Shown one piece after another: positions 1 through 7,799 of a stretch of 19,931 nucleotides of DNA. Each line of letters begins with the position of its first letter. The stretch's first letter is position 1. The position numbers were made by a program, and so were the translations under genes. The stretch is from positions 1-19,931 of the forward strand of contig JAFLDQ010000057.1 in assembly GCA_017302355.1 (NCBI GenBank), given 5' to 3'. The notes below the pieces were generated by a model. It made no database searches and was not told the DNA's origin. It worked only from the letters and a program-made list of their open reading frames with translations. Source of the stretch: Dechloromonas sp. GTDB taxonomy: Bacteria; Pseudomonadota; Gammaproteobacteria; Burkholderiales; Rhodocyclaceae.

Positions 1-107
1 GGCGACGGCATCGGCGGCGTGACGGCATCGGTGCCGAAGGGGTCGAGCCCGGCCGCCAGCGCCGTGCCTGTCGCGGTCAACAGCAATAAAACGGGAAAAA
101 TACGCAT
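1..107 (-). CDS. 5' end of an exported protein (partial, runs off left edge)
   Basis: Reading leftward from an ATG whose complement is at 105-107, the frame stays open to the window edge and gives 35 residues. They begin [20 protein letters not shown], a textbook Sec signal peptide: a positive residue at position 2, a Leu-rich core and an ALA-A-type cleavage site near residue 18-19. The mature part starts [17 protein letters not shown] perfect TTGACA lies upstream on the same strand at 161-166. The protein is therefore probably exported to the periplasm or outer membrane. The family cannot be named from so short a piece. An overlapping rightward frame that continues into pyrD exists here but has no features of its own. 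No clear Shine-Dalgarno sequence precedes the ATG. Confidence 0.6.
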   Translation of the reverse strand, partial: MRIFPVLLLLTATGTALAAGLDPFGTDAVTPPMPS

Positions 108-139
108 GGCGCGAGTTTACCGTCTCGTAAAGCGCCGGA

Positions 140-166
140 AAGTTAAGTTTTGTAATCGCATGTCAA
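140..166 (-). promoter_or_regulatory. Candidate sigma-70 promoter for the leftward exported-protein gene
   Basis: On the minus strand a perfect -35 hexamer TTGACA (complement of 161-166) is followed after 15 bases by TAACTT (complement of 140-145). That -10 is weak, matching 3 of 6. The predicted transcript start is near 133, about 25 bases before the ATG at 107. The -35 match is good, but the -10 and the short spacer make this only a candidate. Confidence 0.35.
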
Positions 167-367
167 ATGGCGGCCCGGGTACGCCGGGCGAGGCGAAACC
201 CCGGCGGCGCTTCCGGGTTTCGTTGTCGTCAGGATCGGACGCCCGGCCGCATCGGCTTCGTCATCCCGCTTGGCGAAGGTGGAATCCGCCCCATGGGTCG
301 ACATGGCTTCGACCTTCGCCGCCACAGGCGGGATGTCGGCGCGGGCCCGCATTTTGCTGCAATGCGG

Positions 368-373
368 TAAAAT
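368..373 (+). promoter_or_regulatory. Candidate -10 element just upstream of pyrD
   Basis: TAAAAT (5 of 6 to TATAAT) stands out in GC-rich DNA and ends 8 bases before the pyrD ATG at 382. No good -35 is seen 16-18 bases upstream. If the element is used, the transcript would start almost at the ATG, giving a leaderless or near-leaderless message. That would fit the absence of a clear Shine-Dalgarno sequence in front of pyrD. Confidence 0.3.
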
Positions 374-381
374 CGCCCGCC

Positions 382-1425
382 ATGCTCTATCCGCTGATCC
401 GCAAGTTCTTCTTCGCCCTCGACGCCGAAACCGCTCACGGCATCGGTATGGACGGCATCGCTTTCCTGAATGCCACGGGCCTCGCCGGTTGCCTGGCCAG
501 GCCGGTCACGCCCTGCCCGGTCGAGGTCATGGGCCTGAAGTTTCCCAACCCGGCCGGCCTCGCCGCCGGACTGGACAAGAACGGCGACCACATCGACGCG
601 CTGGCGCGGATCGGTTTCGGCTTCATCGAGATCGGCACCGTCACGCCCAAGCCCCAGGACGGCAACCCGCGCCCGCGCCTGTTCCGCATCCCGGAAGCGC
701 AGGGCATCGTCAACCGCATGGGGTTCAACAACGCCGGCGTCGACCGCCTGCTGGAAAACGTCCGGCTGGCGAAATTCCCGAAGAACGGCGGCATCCTCGG
801 CATCAACATCGGCAAGAACGCGACGACGCCGATCGAGCACGCCGCCGACGACTACCTGATCTGCCTGGACAAGGTCTACAACGACGCCAGCTACGTCGCG
901 GTCAATATCTCCTCGCCGAACACCAGGAACCTGCGCCAACTGCAGAAGGACGAGGCGCTCGACGACCTGCTGTCGCAACTGAAGGCGCGCCAGGAAGTGC
1001 TCGCCGACAGGCACGGCCGCTACGTGCCGCTGGCGCTCAAGATCGCCCCCGACCTCGACGACGCGCAGATCACGGCGATCGCCGACGCGTTGCGCCGCCA
1101 CCGCATGGATGGCGTCATCGCCACCAACACGACCCTGTCGCGCGAAGGCGTCGAGGGTCTGGCGAACGCCGGCGAGGCCGGCGGCCTGTCAGGCGCGCCG
1201 GTTTTCCGCAAGTCGACCGCGGTCCTGAAGAAGCTCGCCGCCGCGCTCGCCGGCGAACTGCCGATCATCGGCGTCGGCGGCATCCTGGGAGGCGCCGACG
1301 CCGCCGAGAAGATCCGCGCCGGGGCGAGCCTCGTCCAGTTCTACAGCGGTTTCATCTACCGCGGCCCGGAGCTGGTCGGCGAGGTCGCCGATACCCTGGC
1401 CCATGTCCTCGGGAAGAAGGTGTAA
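382..1425 (+). CDS. pyrD: Dihydroorotate dehydrogenase (quinone), class 2
   Basis: Oxidises dihydroorotate to orotate in pyrimidine synthesis and passes electrons to membrane quinone. The 347 residues match the usual class 2 length, and the N-terminus [20 protein letters not shown] is the typical membrane-associating helix. Visible signatures are the FMN-site stretch [11 protein letters not shown] (about residues 58-68), NRMGFNN (111-117), INIGKN (141-146), NISSPNT (175-181, whose second Ser is the class 2 catalytic base), ATNTT (about 227-231) and the phosphate-binding GVGGI (about 277-281). An in-frame ATG exists far upstream at 19, but the extra 121 residues overlap the leftward gene and look non-coding, while ATG 382 gives the family's normal start. 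The next gene, rnfA, begins 72 bases downstream behind its own control site. Confidence 0.97.
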   Translation: MLYPLIRKFFFALDAETAHGIGMDGIAFLNATGLAGCLARPVTPCPVEVMGLKFPNPAGLAAGLDKNGDHIDALARIGFGFIEIGTVTPKPQDGNPRPRLFRIPEAQGIVNRMGFNNAGVDRLLENVRLAKFPKNGGILGINIGKNATTPIEHAADDYLICLDKVYNDASYVAVNISSPNTRNLRQLQKDEALDDLLSQLKARQEVLADRHGRYVPLALKIAPDLDDAQITAIADALRRHRMDGVIATNTTLSREGVEGLANAGEAGGLSGAPVFRKSTAVLKKLAAALAGELPIIGVGGILGGADAAEKIRAGASLVQFYSGFIYRGPELVGEVADTLAHVLGKKV

Positions 1426-1448
1426 ACCCTTATTTCCATTACGGTTGT

Positions 1449-1462
1449 TTGACCTGCGTCAA
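1449..1462. promoter_or_regulatory. FNR/Anr-type palindrome upstream of rnfA
   Basis: TTGAC-CTGC-GTCAA is a perfect 5+5 inverted repeat with a 4-base spacer, one base per arm away from the FNR consensus TTGAT-N4-ATCAA. FNR/Anr/Dnr-type oxygen-responsive regulators bind such sites. Its centre is 42 bases before the rnfA ATG. A -10-like TAATAC lies at 1470-1475, 15 bases after the TTGACC half, so the same left arm could serve as the -35. The spacing does not fit a standard class II activator site (-41.5) for that -10. Whether it would activate or repress is therefore open. Confidence 0.55.
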
Positions 1463-1497
1463 AGGCCGATAATACCGGCCTCGATTCCCCCCAATCC

Positions 1498-2082
1498 ATG
1501 AGCCACTACCTTTTCATCCTCGTCGGCGCGGTGCTGGTCAACAACGTCGTGCTGGTGAAGATCCTCGGTCTCTGCCCGTTCATGGGCGTTTCCAAGAAAC
1601 TGGAAACCGCCTACGGCATGGGCGCCGCGACCACCTTCGTGCTGACGATGGCGACCGGCGCCAGTTACATCATCGACCACTACCTGCTCATGCCGTTCGG
1701 GTTGGAATACCTGCGCACGCTGTCGTTCATCGTCACCATCGCCGCCATCGTCCAGGTGACCGAGATGGTCATCGCCAAGACCTCGCCGGCGCTGCAGCAG
1801 ACGCTGGGCATCTACCTGCCGCTGATCACGACCAACTGCGCGGTGCTCGGCGTGCCGCTGCTCAACATCTCGAACAAGCACAACTTCGTCGAATCGCTGC
1901 TCTTCGGCGCCGGCAGCGCGGTCGGCTTCTCGCTGGTGCTCGTCCTCTTCGCCGGCATCCGCGAACGCATCGAAGGCGCCGAGGTGCCGGTTCCTTTCCG
2001 CGGCGTCGCCATCGCCATGGTCACCGCCGGGCTGATGGCGCTGGCCTTCATGGGCTTTGCCGGACTGGACAAGTATCAATGA
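1498..2082 (+). CDS. rnfA: Rnf electron transport complex subunit A
   Basis: Membrane subunit of the Rnf (Rsx) ion-translocating ferredoxin:NAD+ oxidoreductase. The 194 residues have the usual six hydrophobic segments. The two conserved half-helix motifs that carry the intramembrane iron ligands are visible: ILGLCPFMG (Cys26) and TTNCAVLG (Cys114). RnfA and RnfE are homologous and hold a [2Fe-2S] cluster between them at these cysteines; that is family knowledge. The ATG is preceded by a C-rich stretch with no recognisable Shine-Dalgarno sequence. It is the first gene of rnfABCDGE and sits behind an FNR-like site. Its TGA is followed by an unusual 199-base spacer rather than directly by rnfB. 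Confidence 0.96.
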   Translation: MSHYLFILVGAVLVNNVVLVKILGLCPFMGVSKKLETAYGMGAATTFVLTMATGASYIIDHYLLMPFGLEYLRTLSFIVTIAAIVQVTEMVIAKTSPALQQTLGIYLPLITTNCAVLGVPLLNISNKHNFVESLLFGAGSAVGFSLVLVLFAGIRERIEGAEVPVPFRGVAIAMVTAGLMALAFMGFAGLDKYQ

Positions 2083-2280
2083 TCCTGCCCGCCGCAATGG
2101 ACCGCCCCGGCATCGCCGTCGACCCGTTTGCCGTCCGGGGCGTCGCGCTCGCCGCCAGGCGTTCGCCGACGCCTGCCTTTGTCGCTCCTCCTCGCAGGCA
2201 GCGGCCTGCCGCGCCGTCACTTCGCGGCAGACACCAGCGCCCGCATGCCGGCGAGCGCAATCGATCACCGCGGGCAGGAT
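2082..2280. repeat. Hairpin-rich insert between rnfA and rnfB, bounded by 11-bp inverted repeats
   Basis: The spacer between rnfA and rnfB begins ATCCTGCCCGC (2082-2092) and ends with its exact inverted copy GCGGGCAGGAT (2270-2280). Inside are several perfect stems: GCCCCGG/CCGGGGC (2104-2110 with 2135-2141), CAGGCGT/ACGCCTG (2156-2162 with 2169-2175), GCAGGC/GCCTGC (2194-2199 with 2204-2209) and CTGCCGCG/CGCGGCAG (2206-2213 with 2223-2230). The last two overlap and are mutually exclusive. A 67-codon frame opens with an ATG overlapping the rnfA stop (2079) and closes with a TAA sharing one base with the rnfB ATG. Its Arg/Pro-rich product looks like no protein I know. This could be a MITE-like element, an intercistronic RNA structure or a relic. 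No second copy was noticed in the window. Confidence 0.5.
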
Positions 2281-2281
2281 A

Positions 2282-2881
2282 ATGGAGATCGTCCTCGCCA
2301 TCGCCATCATGGCCCTCGGCGCCGTCGTTCTCGGCGCCGCGCTCGGCTTCGCGTCGGTCAAGTTCAAGGTCGAGGGCAACCCGCTGGTCGAGAAGATCGA
2401 GGGCATCCTGCCGCAGACGCAGTGCGGTCAGTGCGGTTACCCGGGCTGCCGGCCCTATGCCGAGGCGATCGCGCAGGGCGACGAGATCAACAAGTGCCCG
2501 CCCGGCGGCATGGAAGGCGTGCAGAAGCTGGCCGACCTGCTCGGGCGCGAGGTCAAGGCGCTCGACGCCGAGGAGAAACCCAAACAGGTCGCCGTCATCG
2601 ACGAGAACACCTGCATCGGCTGCACGCTGTGCATCCAGGCCTGCCCGGTCGACGCCATCGTCGGCGCCGCCAAGCAGATGCACACCATCGTCGCCGGATT
2701 GTGCACCGGCTGCGAGCTGTGCCTGCCGCCGTGTCCGGTCGAGTGCATCCGCATGGAGGCGGTCGGCGAGAATCTCGACAACTGGAAGTGGAAATACCCG
2801 ATCGTCGAGATCAAGGCCACGCCGCCGTCCGCGCGGGATGCCGCCACCGCGGGCAGCGCCGGCATCAAGGAAGCCGCCTGA
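2282..2881 (+). CDS. rnfB: Rnf electron transport complex subunit B (ferredoxin-like)
   Basis: Electron-entry subunit of Rnf, 199 residues. An N-terminal transmembrane helix (about 2-26) is followed by the Fe-S domain with C-x2-C-x4-C...C ligands at Cys48, 51, 56 and 72 ([10 protein letters not shown]...KCPPGG). Two classical [4Fe-4S] ferredoxin motifs follow: Cys111/114/117/121 ([12 protein letters not shown]) and Cys141/144/147/151 ([12 protein letters not shown]). This is the compact proteobacterial form with few clusters. ATG 2282 was chosen because it starts the membrane helix directly; longer in-frame starts would translate the hairpin-rich spacer. AGGA lies only a few bases upstream. 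The TGA overlaps the rnfC ATG by one base, so the two are translationally coupled. Confidence 0.96.
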   Translation: MEIVLAIAIMALGAVVLGAALGFASVKFKVEGNPLVEKIEGILPQTQCGQCGYPGCRPYAEAIAQGDEINKCPPGGMEGVQKLADLLGREVKALDAEEKPKQVAVIDENTCIGCTLCIQACPVDAIVGAAKQMHTIVAGLCTGCELCLPPCPVECIRMEAVGENLDNWKWKYPIVEIKATPPSARDAATAGSAGIKEAA

Positions 2882-4647
2882 TGCTGCGGGAACTGTTCCG
2901 GTTCAAGGGCGGCGTCAAGCTGCCGGCCAACAAGACGCAATCGACCGGCCTGCCGATCGCCGTCGCCCCGCTGCCGTCGCGCCTGGTCGTGCCGCTGCAC
3001 CAGAGCATCGGCGGCAAGCCGCGCCCGGTGGTGCAGGCCGGCGACCGGGTGCGCAAGGGCCAGCTGATCGGCGAGGCCGACGGCTGGATCTCCGCCGCCG
3101 TCCATGCGCCGACCTCGGGCGCCGTGGCCGAGGTGGCGATGCACGTCCAGCCGCACCCTTCGGGTCTCGACGCGCTGTGCGTCGTCATCGAGCCGGACGG
3201 GCGAGACGAGTGGATCGAGCGCACCCCGGTCGACTACCGGACCCTGACCCTCGAGGAACTCCGCTCCCGCCTGCAGCAGGCCGGCGTCGTCGGCCTCGGC
3301 GGCGCCGTCTTCCCGACGCACGGCAAGCTGACGCCCGCCAAGACGGTGCCGATGGACGAACTGGTCATCAACGGCGCCGAATGCGAGCCCTACATCACCT
3401 GCGACGACCTGCTGATGCGCGAGCGCGCCGAGGAAGTCGTCCGCGGCGCCGGCATCTTCCGCGACCTGCTGCAGCCGAAGAAGGTGCTGATCGGCATCGA
3501 GGACAACAAGCCGGAAGCCGCCGCCGCCATGCGCGCTGCGGTCGACGCCCTAGGCGAGCCGTTTTCCGTCGTCGTCGTGCCGACGCTCTACCCGGCCGGC
3601 GGCGCCAAGCAGCTGATCCGCGTACTGACCGGCAAGGAAGTGCCGGCCGCCAAGCGCTCGACCGACCTCGGCGTCCAGTGCTTCAACGTCGCCACCGCCT
3701 ACACCGCGTGGCGCGCCATCGCCCACGGCGAGCCGGTCGTCTCGCGCATCGTCACGGTCACCGGCAACGTCCAGGCGCCGCGCAACTATGAGGTGCTGCT
3801 CGGCACACCGATGAACGAGCTGCTCGGGCTCGCCAATCCGCACCCGGACACCGGCGGCATCATCATGGGCGGACCGATGATGGGCTTCCTCGTCCCGGAT
3901 CCGCGGGCGCCGGTAACCAAGGCGACCAACTGCCTGATCGCCCACGACGAGCGCCTGTTCCCGCCCAAGCCGCCGGAGATGCCGTGCATCCGCTGCGGCG
4001 CCTGCGCCGAAGCCTGCCCGCACGAGCTGCAGCCCTTCGAGATGTACTGGTTCGCCCGCGCGAAGAACTTTGGCAAGACGCAGGAGTACCACATCTTCGA
4101 CTGCATCGAGTGCGGCTGCTGCTCCTTCGTCTGTCCGTCGCGCATCCCGCTCGTCCAGTACTTCCGCTTCGCCAAGAGCGAGATCTGGGCGCGCGAGCGC
4201 GAGAAGAACGCCGCCGACGGCGCCAAGGCGCGCTTCGAGTTCAAACAGCAGCGCGAGGAACGCGAAAAGGCCGAGAAGGCCGAGAAGCTGGCGAGGGCGG
4301 CGGCGGCTCAGGCGGCGAAGAAGGCAGCCGAAGCCGCAGCCGCGGCCGCCGCCCCGGACCATGCCCCGGACCATGCCCCGGACCATGCCCCGGCAAGCGC
4401 CGCCGCCGCGGCTGCCCCGCCGCCGGTTGCGGTCGACGCCGAAAAAGCGGCAAAAATGGCCACCATCCAGGCCGCGATCGAGCGCGCCAAGGCGCAGCGC
4501 GAGGCCGCCCGGCCGAAGAACACCGAGGCCCTGAGCGCCGATCAGCAGCGCGCCGTTGCCGAGATCGAGCAACGGCGCGCGGTTCTCGAACCGGTGCTGA
4601 CGGACGCCGCCGCAGCGGCCGGCGAATCCCCCGGAAAGGCCGAATGA
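2881..4647 (+). CDS. rnfC: Rnf electron transport complex subunit C (NADH-binding side)
   Basis: Peripheral subunit that exchanges electrons with NAD(H), 588 residues. Visible parts, in order, are the N-terminal barrel-like domain, the nucleotide/FMN-site motif GLGGAVFPTHGKL (138-150), NGAECEPYIT (about 162-171), an SLBB-type region, and two [4Fe-4S] motifs: Cys369/372/375/379 (CIRCGACAEACP) and Cys408/411/414/418 (CIECGCCSFVCP). From about residue 445 the protein becomes a charged Lys/Glu/Ala coiled-coil-like tail, interrupted by APDH repeats (491 onward) and an Ala-rich stretch. Such tails are common and variable in proteobacterial RnfC. The start overlaps the rnfB stop and the TGA overlaps the rnfD ATG (ATGA). 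Confidence 0.96.
   Translation: MLRELFRFKGGVKLPANKTQSTGLPIAVAPLPSRLVVPLHQSIGGKPRPVVQAGDRVRKGQLIGEADGWISAAVHAPTSGAVAEVAMHVQPHPSGLDALCVVIEPDGRDEWIERTPVDYRTLTLEELRSRLQQAGVVGLGGAVFPTHGKLTPAKTVPMDELVINGAECEPYITCDDLLMRERAEEVVRGAGIFRDLLQPKKVLIGIEDNKPEAAAAMRAAVDALGEPFSVVVVPTLYPAGGAKQLIRVLTGKEVPAAKRSTDLGVQCFNVATAYTAWRAIAHGEPVVSRIVTVTGNVQAPRNYEVLLGTPMNELLGLANPHPDTGGIIMGGPMMGFLVPDPRAPVTKATNCLIAHDERLFPPKPPEMPCIRCGACAEACPHELQPFEMYWFARAKNFGKTQEYHIFDCIECGCCSFVCPSRIPLVQYFRFAKSEIWAREREKNAADGAKARFEFKQQREEREKAEKAEKLARAAAAQAAKKAAEAAAAAAAPDHAPDHAPDHAPASAAAAAAPPPVAVDAEKAAKMATIQAAIERAKAQREAARPKNTEALSADQQRAVAEIEQRRAVLEPVLTDAAAAAGESPGKAE
4351..4393 (+). repeat. 12-bp tandem repeat inside rnfC
   Basis: GCCCCGGACCAT is repeated exactly three times (4351-4386) plus a 7-base partial copy. 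It encodes Ala-Pro-Asp-His units in the low-complexity tail of RnfC. The copies are base-identical, which suggests recent expansion by replication slippage. The unit length keeps the reading frame, so copy-number change would alter only tail length. Confidence 0.85.
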
Positions 4648-5663
4648 TGCTCGCCCCCGCCCCGTTCCTGCTCAAGGAGGTCAGCGTCCGCCGGGTCATG
4701 ACGCAGGTCTGCATCGCCCTGCTCCCCGGCATCGCCGCCTATACGTGGCTGATCGGCCCGGCCATCCTGGTGCAGCTGGTCATCGCCTCGCTGACGGCGC
4801 TCCTCGCCGAAGCCGTGATGCTGAAGGTGCGCGGCAAGCCGCTGCCGCTGTTCCTTGCCGACGGCTCGGCGCTCGTCACCGCCTGGCTGATCGCCCTCGT
4901 CTTCCCGCCCCTTGCCCCGTGGTGGCTGGTGGCGCTGGGCGCGGTGTTCGCCATCGTCGTCGCCAAGCACCTCTACGGCGGTCTCGGCCAGAACCCGTTC
5001 AACCCGGCGATGATCGCCTTCGCCGTCTGCATCGTCGCCTTCCCGGCGCTGATGTCGCAGTGGCCGAGCGTCGGCCTGCAGCTCGCCACCGCCGACCAGA
5101 TCAACGTGATTCTCGGCCTGGCGCCGCGCGTCGACGCGCTGTCCGGCGCGACCCCGCTCGACGCGCTGAAGACCGCGCTCAAGCTCGGCGAAGGCGAGGT
5201 CGACGTCGCCCAGCTGCTGGCCAACCAGGATATCTTCGGCAACTTCGCCGGGCGCGGCTGGGAGTGGGTGGCCGCCGGCTACCTGCTCGGCGGCCTCTGG
5301 CTCTGGCGGCGCCGGATCATCACCTGGCACGTCCCCGTCGCCTTCGCCGCCGGCCTGACGGCGATCTCCGGCGCGCTCTGGCTCTACAACCCGGCGCATT
5401 TCGCCAGCCCGCTGTTCCACATGTTCTCGGGCGGCGCCATGCTCGGCGCCTTCTTCATCGCCACCGATCCGGTTTCCGGGTGCGCGACGGCGCGCGGCAA
5501 GCTGATCTTCGGCGCCGGCGCCGGCGTGATCGCCTACGTCATTCGCGTCTTCGGCGGCTACCCGGATGGCGTCGCCTTCGCCATCCTGCTGATGAACCTC
5601 GGCGCGCCGCTCATCGACCTGCTCTGCCAGCCGCCGATCTTCGGCATGAAGGACAAGGCATGA
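4644..5663 (+). CDS. rnfD: Rnf electron transport complex subunit D (membrane flavoprotein)
   Basis: Integral membrane subunit carrying a covalently bound FMN, 339 residues with many hydrophobic segments. Diagnostic motifs are GGLGQNPFNPAM (112-123) and LSGATPL, in which Thr170 is the expected FMN attachment residue by homology with NqrB and RnfD. FFIATDPVSGC (about 270-280) is also typical. Two ATG codons are adjacent (4644 and 4647). The first forms an ATGA overlap with the rnfC stop, consistent with coupled translation, and AAGG stands about 6 bases upstream. The gene ends in an ATGA overlap with rnfG. Confidence 0.96.
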   Translation: MMLAPAPFLLKEVSVRRVMTQVCIALLPGIAAYTWLIGPAILVQLVIASLTALLAEAVMLKVRGKPLPLFLADGSALVTAWLIALVFPPLAPWWLVALGAVFAIVVAKHLYGGLGQNPFNPAMIAFAVCIVAFPALMSQWPSVGLQLATADQINVILGLAPRVDALSGATPLDALKTALKLGEGEVDVAQLLANQDIFGNFAGRGWEWVAAGYLLGGLWLWRRRIITWHVPVAFAAGLTAISGALWLYNPAHFASPLFHMFSGGAMLGAFFIATDPVSGCATARGKLIFGAGAGVIAYVIRVFGGYPDGVAFAILLMNLGAPLIDLLCQPPIFGMKDKA

Positions 5664-6328
5664 CCGTCGCGCCCAAGGAGTTTTCCGCCTCGGGCATGGC
5701 GCTGCGCACGGCCGCCATCCTGTTCGTGTTCGTCATCCTGTTCACCGGCCTCCTGTCGGCCGCCTACCTGTGGACCAGGCCGGCGATCGAGGCCTCGGCC
5801 GCCGAGGAAAAGATGAAGCTGGTCGACGAGGTCCTGCCGCGCGGCGAATACGACAACGCCCTGCTCGCCGACACGCTGACCCTGCCACCAACGCCCCAGC
5901 TCGGCCTCGACGAGCCGTCGACGCTGTACCGGGCGCGCCTGGGCGGCAAGCCCGTGGCGCTGGTCTTCGAGGCCGTCGCCCCCGACGGTTACGCCGGCAA
6001 GATCCGGCTGCTGATCGCCGTGCGCGCCGACGGCCAGGTCGCCGGCGTGCGCGTCACCCAGCACAAGGAGACGCCGGGGCTCGGCGACTACATCGAGGTC
6101 AGGAAGGACAAGAACAAGGCCCGCCCGTGGATCACCCAGTTCACCGGCCTGGCGCTCGCCCAGGTCGCCGACGGCGAGTGGAAGGTGAAGAAGGACGGCG
6201 GGCGCATCGACTATCACGCCGGTGCAACCGTCACCCCGCGCGCGGTGTCCAAGGCCGTACTGAAGGCCGTCAAGTGGGCCGCCGCCCACCGCGACCAGTT
6301 TTTTGCCGAAACCGGAGCCGCCAAATGA
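5660..6328 (+). CDS. rnfG: Rnf electron transport complex subunit G (covalent FMN subunit)
   Basis: Single-span membrane protein with a periplasmic FMN-binding domain, 222 residues. A hydrophobic helix covers about residues 15-37. The flavinylation motif is D184-YHAGAT, with Thr190 as the expected FMN ester site; the position before Gly is Ala, not Ser/Thr. The stretch RVTQHKETPGLGD (131-143) is a conserved RnfG/NqrC feature. A flavin transferase (ApbE) is needed for attachment and is not encoded in this window. The gene overlaps rnfD and rnfE by 4 bases each. Confidence 0.95.
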   Translation: MTVAPKEFSASGMALRTAAILFVFVILFTGLLSAAYLWTRPAIEASAAEEKMKLVDEVLPRGEYDNALLADTLTLPPTPQLGLDEPSTLYRARLGGKPVALVFEAVAPDGYAGKIRLLIAVRADGQVAGVRVTQHKETPGLGDYIEVRKDKNKARPWITQFTGLALAQVADGEWKVKKDGGRIDYHAGATVTPRAVSKAVLKAVKWAAAHRDQFFAETGAAK

Positions 6329-7014
6329 TCACCCGCGACGAATTCCGCACCATCGCCGGCAACGGCGTCTGGAAACAGAACACCTCGATCGTCCAGATCC
6401 TCGGCCTCTGCCCGCTGCTGGCGGTGACCACCAACGCGGTCAACGGCATCATGCTGTCGCTGGCCACCATCCTGGTCATGGCGCTGTCCAACGTCGCCGT
6501 CGCCTCGCTGCGCAACTTCATCCCGCACGAAATCCGCATCCCGGTGTTCATCCTGATCGTCGCCGCGCTGGTCACCGTCGTCGACCTGCTGTTCAACGCC
6601 AATCTGCATGAGCTCTACCTGGTGCTCGGCATCTTCATCCCGCTGATCGTCACCAACTGCATCGTCCTCGCCCGCGTCGAAGCCTTCGCCGCCAAGAACC
6701 CGCCGCTGCAATCGACCTTCGACGGCATCTTCATGGGGGTCGGCATGCTGTGGACGCTGGCCCTGCTCGGCGGCATGCGCGAGCTGCTCGGCAACGGCAC
6801 GCTGTTCGGCGGCATCGACATGGTCTTTCCGGGCCTGCAGCCGATCCAGCTGCTGCCGGAGAGCTATCCCGGCTTCCTGCTTGCCCTGCTGCCGCCGGGC
6901 GCCTTCATCCTGCTCGGCTGCATGATCGCCTGGAAGAACTGGCTGGACGTCCGCGCCGCCGCCCGCGCCCAGCGCCGGTCACGGCGACCGGCGGCGGTGG
7001 CCGGCGCGCATTAG
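6325..7014 (+). CDS. rnfE: Rnf electron transport complex subunit E
   Basis: Membrane subunit homologous to RnfA, 229 residues. It has the paired motifs ILGLCPLLAV (Cys29) and VTNCIVLAR (Cys112), which supply iron ligands at the RnfA/RnfE interface. About six hydrophobic segments are followed by a short Arg/Ala-rich tail after residue 210. It is the last gene of the operon. The nth (endonuclease III) gene that often follows rnf operons in other proteobacteria is absent here. A GC-rich hairpin sits directly after the stop codon. Confidence 0.96.
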   Translation: MITRDEFRTIAGNGVWKQNTSIVQILGLCPLLAVTTNAVNGIMLSLATILVMALSNVAVASLRNFIPHEIRIPVFILIVAALVTVVDLLFNANLHELYLVLGIFIPLIVTNCIVLARVEAFAAKNPPLQSTFDGIFMGVGMLWTLALLGGMRELLGNGTLFGGIDMVFPGLQPIQLLPESYPGFLLALLPPGAFILLGCMIAWKNWLDVRAAARAQRRSRRPAAVAGAH

Positions 7015-7016
7015 CT

Positions 7017-7033
7017 CCGCCGGGAGCCGGCGG
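7017..7033 (+). terminator. GC hairpin after rnfE
   Basis: CCGCCGG-GAG-CCGGCGG is a perfect 7-bp stem with a three-base loop, beginning 2 bases after the rnfE TAG. No T-run follows, so it is not a canonical intrinsic terminator. It may protect the 3' end of the message or assist Rho-dependent termination. Confidence 0.4.
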
Positions 7034-7166
7034 CATGTTCGACCCGGCAGCCGCGGCAAGAGAGGCGCGGTTCTCGACCATTCGCGAAAATTTCCGGTCG
7101 TGTGACAACCAAATCGGCACCCGTGCGTTATTCAACTCCAGGTTTCATCTTTTCGAGGGATTTGCA

Positions 7167-7799
7167 GTGCGTTGGTTGATGGCCGCAGTTCTGACTGCGC
7201 TGACTTCGTTGCTGGTCAATGCCGCCGAGCCGGCAGCCGTCGAGGCGCCTGCCGCGGAGGGCGGCGCCGCGGTCGCGGAACAGGCGGTGGCCGTCACGCC
7301 GGTCCCGATGCCCGTCCCAGTGACCGAATTGCGGGCGGGCACGGCGCGCTCCGCCGAAGTCCGTTCGGCCAGGCAGGCGAAGGCCGCCAAGGTTGCCAAG
7401 GCCAGGAGCATCGGAAAGTCGATGCTCTCCCGGACGGAACGCCATCAGGTCGCGCTGCTGGCGTCCAGACCCGAACCCGGCGCTTCGCTGCCGCATGTCC
7501 TGGGCAACGGCGACGACGACGAGTACGGCGCCGCCGACCTCGTTCTCCACCGGTCGTTCAGCCGGCCCAAGGTCGTCACGGTCAACGACGAGGACGACGA
7601 GGACGACCTCATCGCCATCCCGGACGGCGTCAAGCTGCGCTTGTTCCTTGCCCGCATGAAGGCGGTCGAGGCGCTCGCGATGGCCAGGGTGGCCGATCCG
7701 CAGACTGCCGGCGGCGACGACCTCCCCGATGCGGTCAGACAGCGGCTGCAGCAGGCGCGCATGAACGCCGTCGAGGCGCACCGGAAGAAATTCTCCTGA
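7167..7799 (+). CDS. Small exported protein of unknown function
   Basis: A 210-residue product from a GTG start, chosen because GAGGGA sits 6 bases upstream and because it begins a signal peptide (MRWLMAAVLTALTSLLVNAA). An internal ATG at 7179 would shorten that peptide. The mature protein is Ala/Pro/Val-rich (20-55), then a basic Lys/Arg/Ala stretch (55-85), then an acidic run DEDDEDD at 141-147. Two related segments follow: PDGVKLRLFLARMKAVEA (152-169) and PDAVRQRLQQARMNAVEA (187-204), 12 of 18 identical, so a helix appears to have been duplicated. No enzyme motif or cysteine was seen. I do not recognise the family. It stands alone between the rnf and feo loci. Confidence 0.75.
   Translation: MRWLMAAVLTALTSLLVNAAEPAAVEAPAAEGGAAVAEQAVAVTPVPMPVPVTELRAGTARSAEVRSARQAKAAKVAKARSIGKSMLSRTERHQVALLASRPEPGASLPHVLGNGDDDEYGAADLVLHRSFSRPKVVTVNDEDDEDDLIAIPDGVKLRLFLARMKAVEALAMARVADPQTAGGDDLPDAVRQRLQQARMNAVEAHRKKFS

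Noticed and set aside
19..381. N-terminal extension of pyrD to an upstream ATG
   Set aside because: The extra residues are Arg/Pro-rich, overlap the leftward signal-peptide gene, and PyrD homologues begin at the [12 protein letters not shown] helix.
1459..2406. Long leftward open frame (315 codons) opposite rnfA and rnfB
   Set aside because: It is antisense to two clearly coding genes, is rich in Arg, Asp, Glu and Gln as expected of GC-rich shadow frames, and has no family signature.
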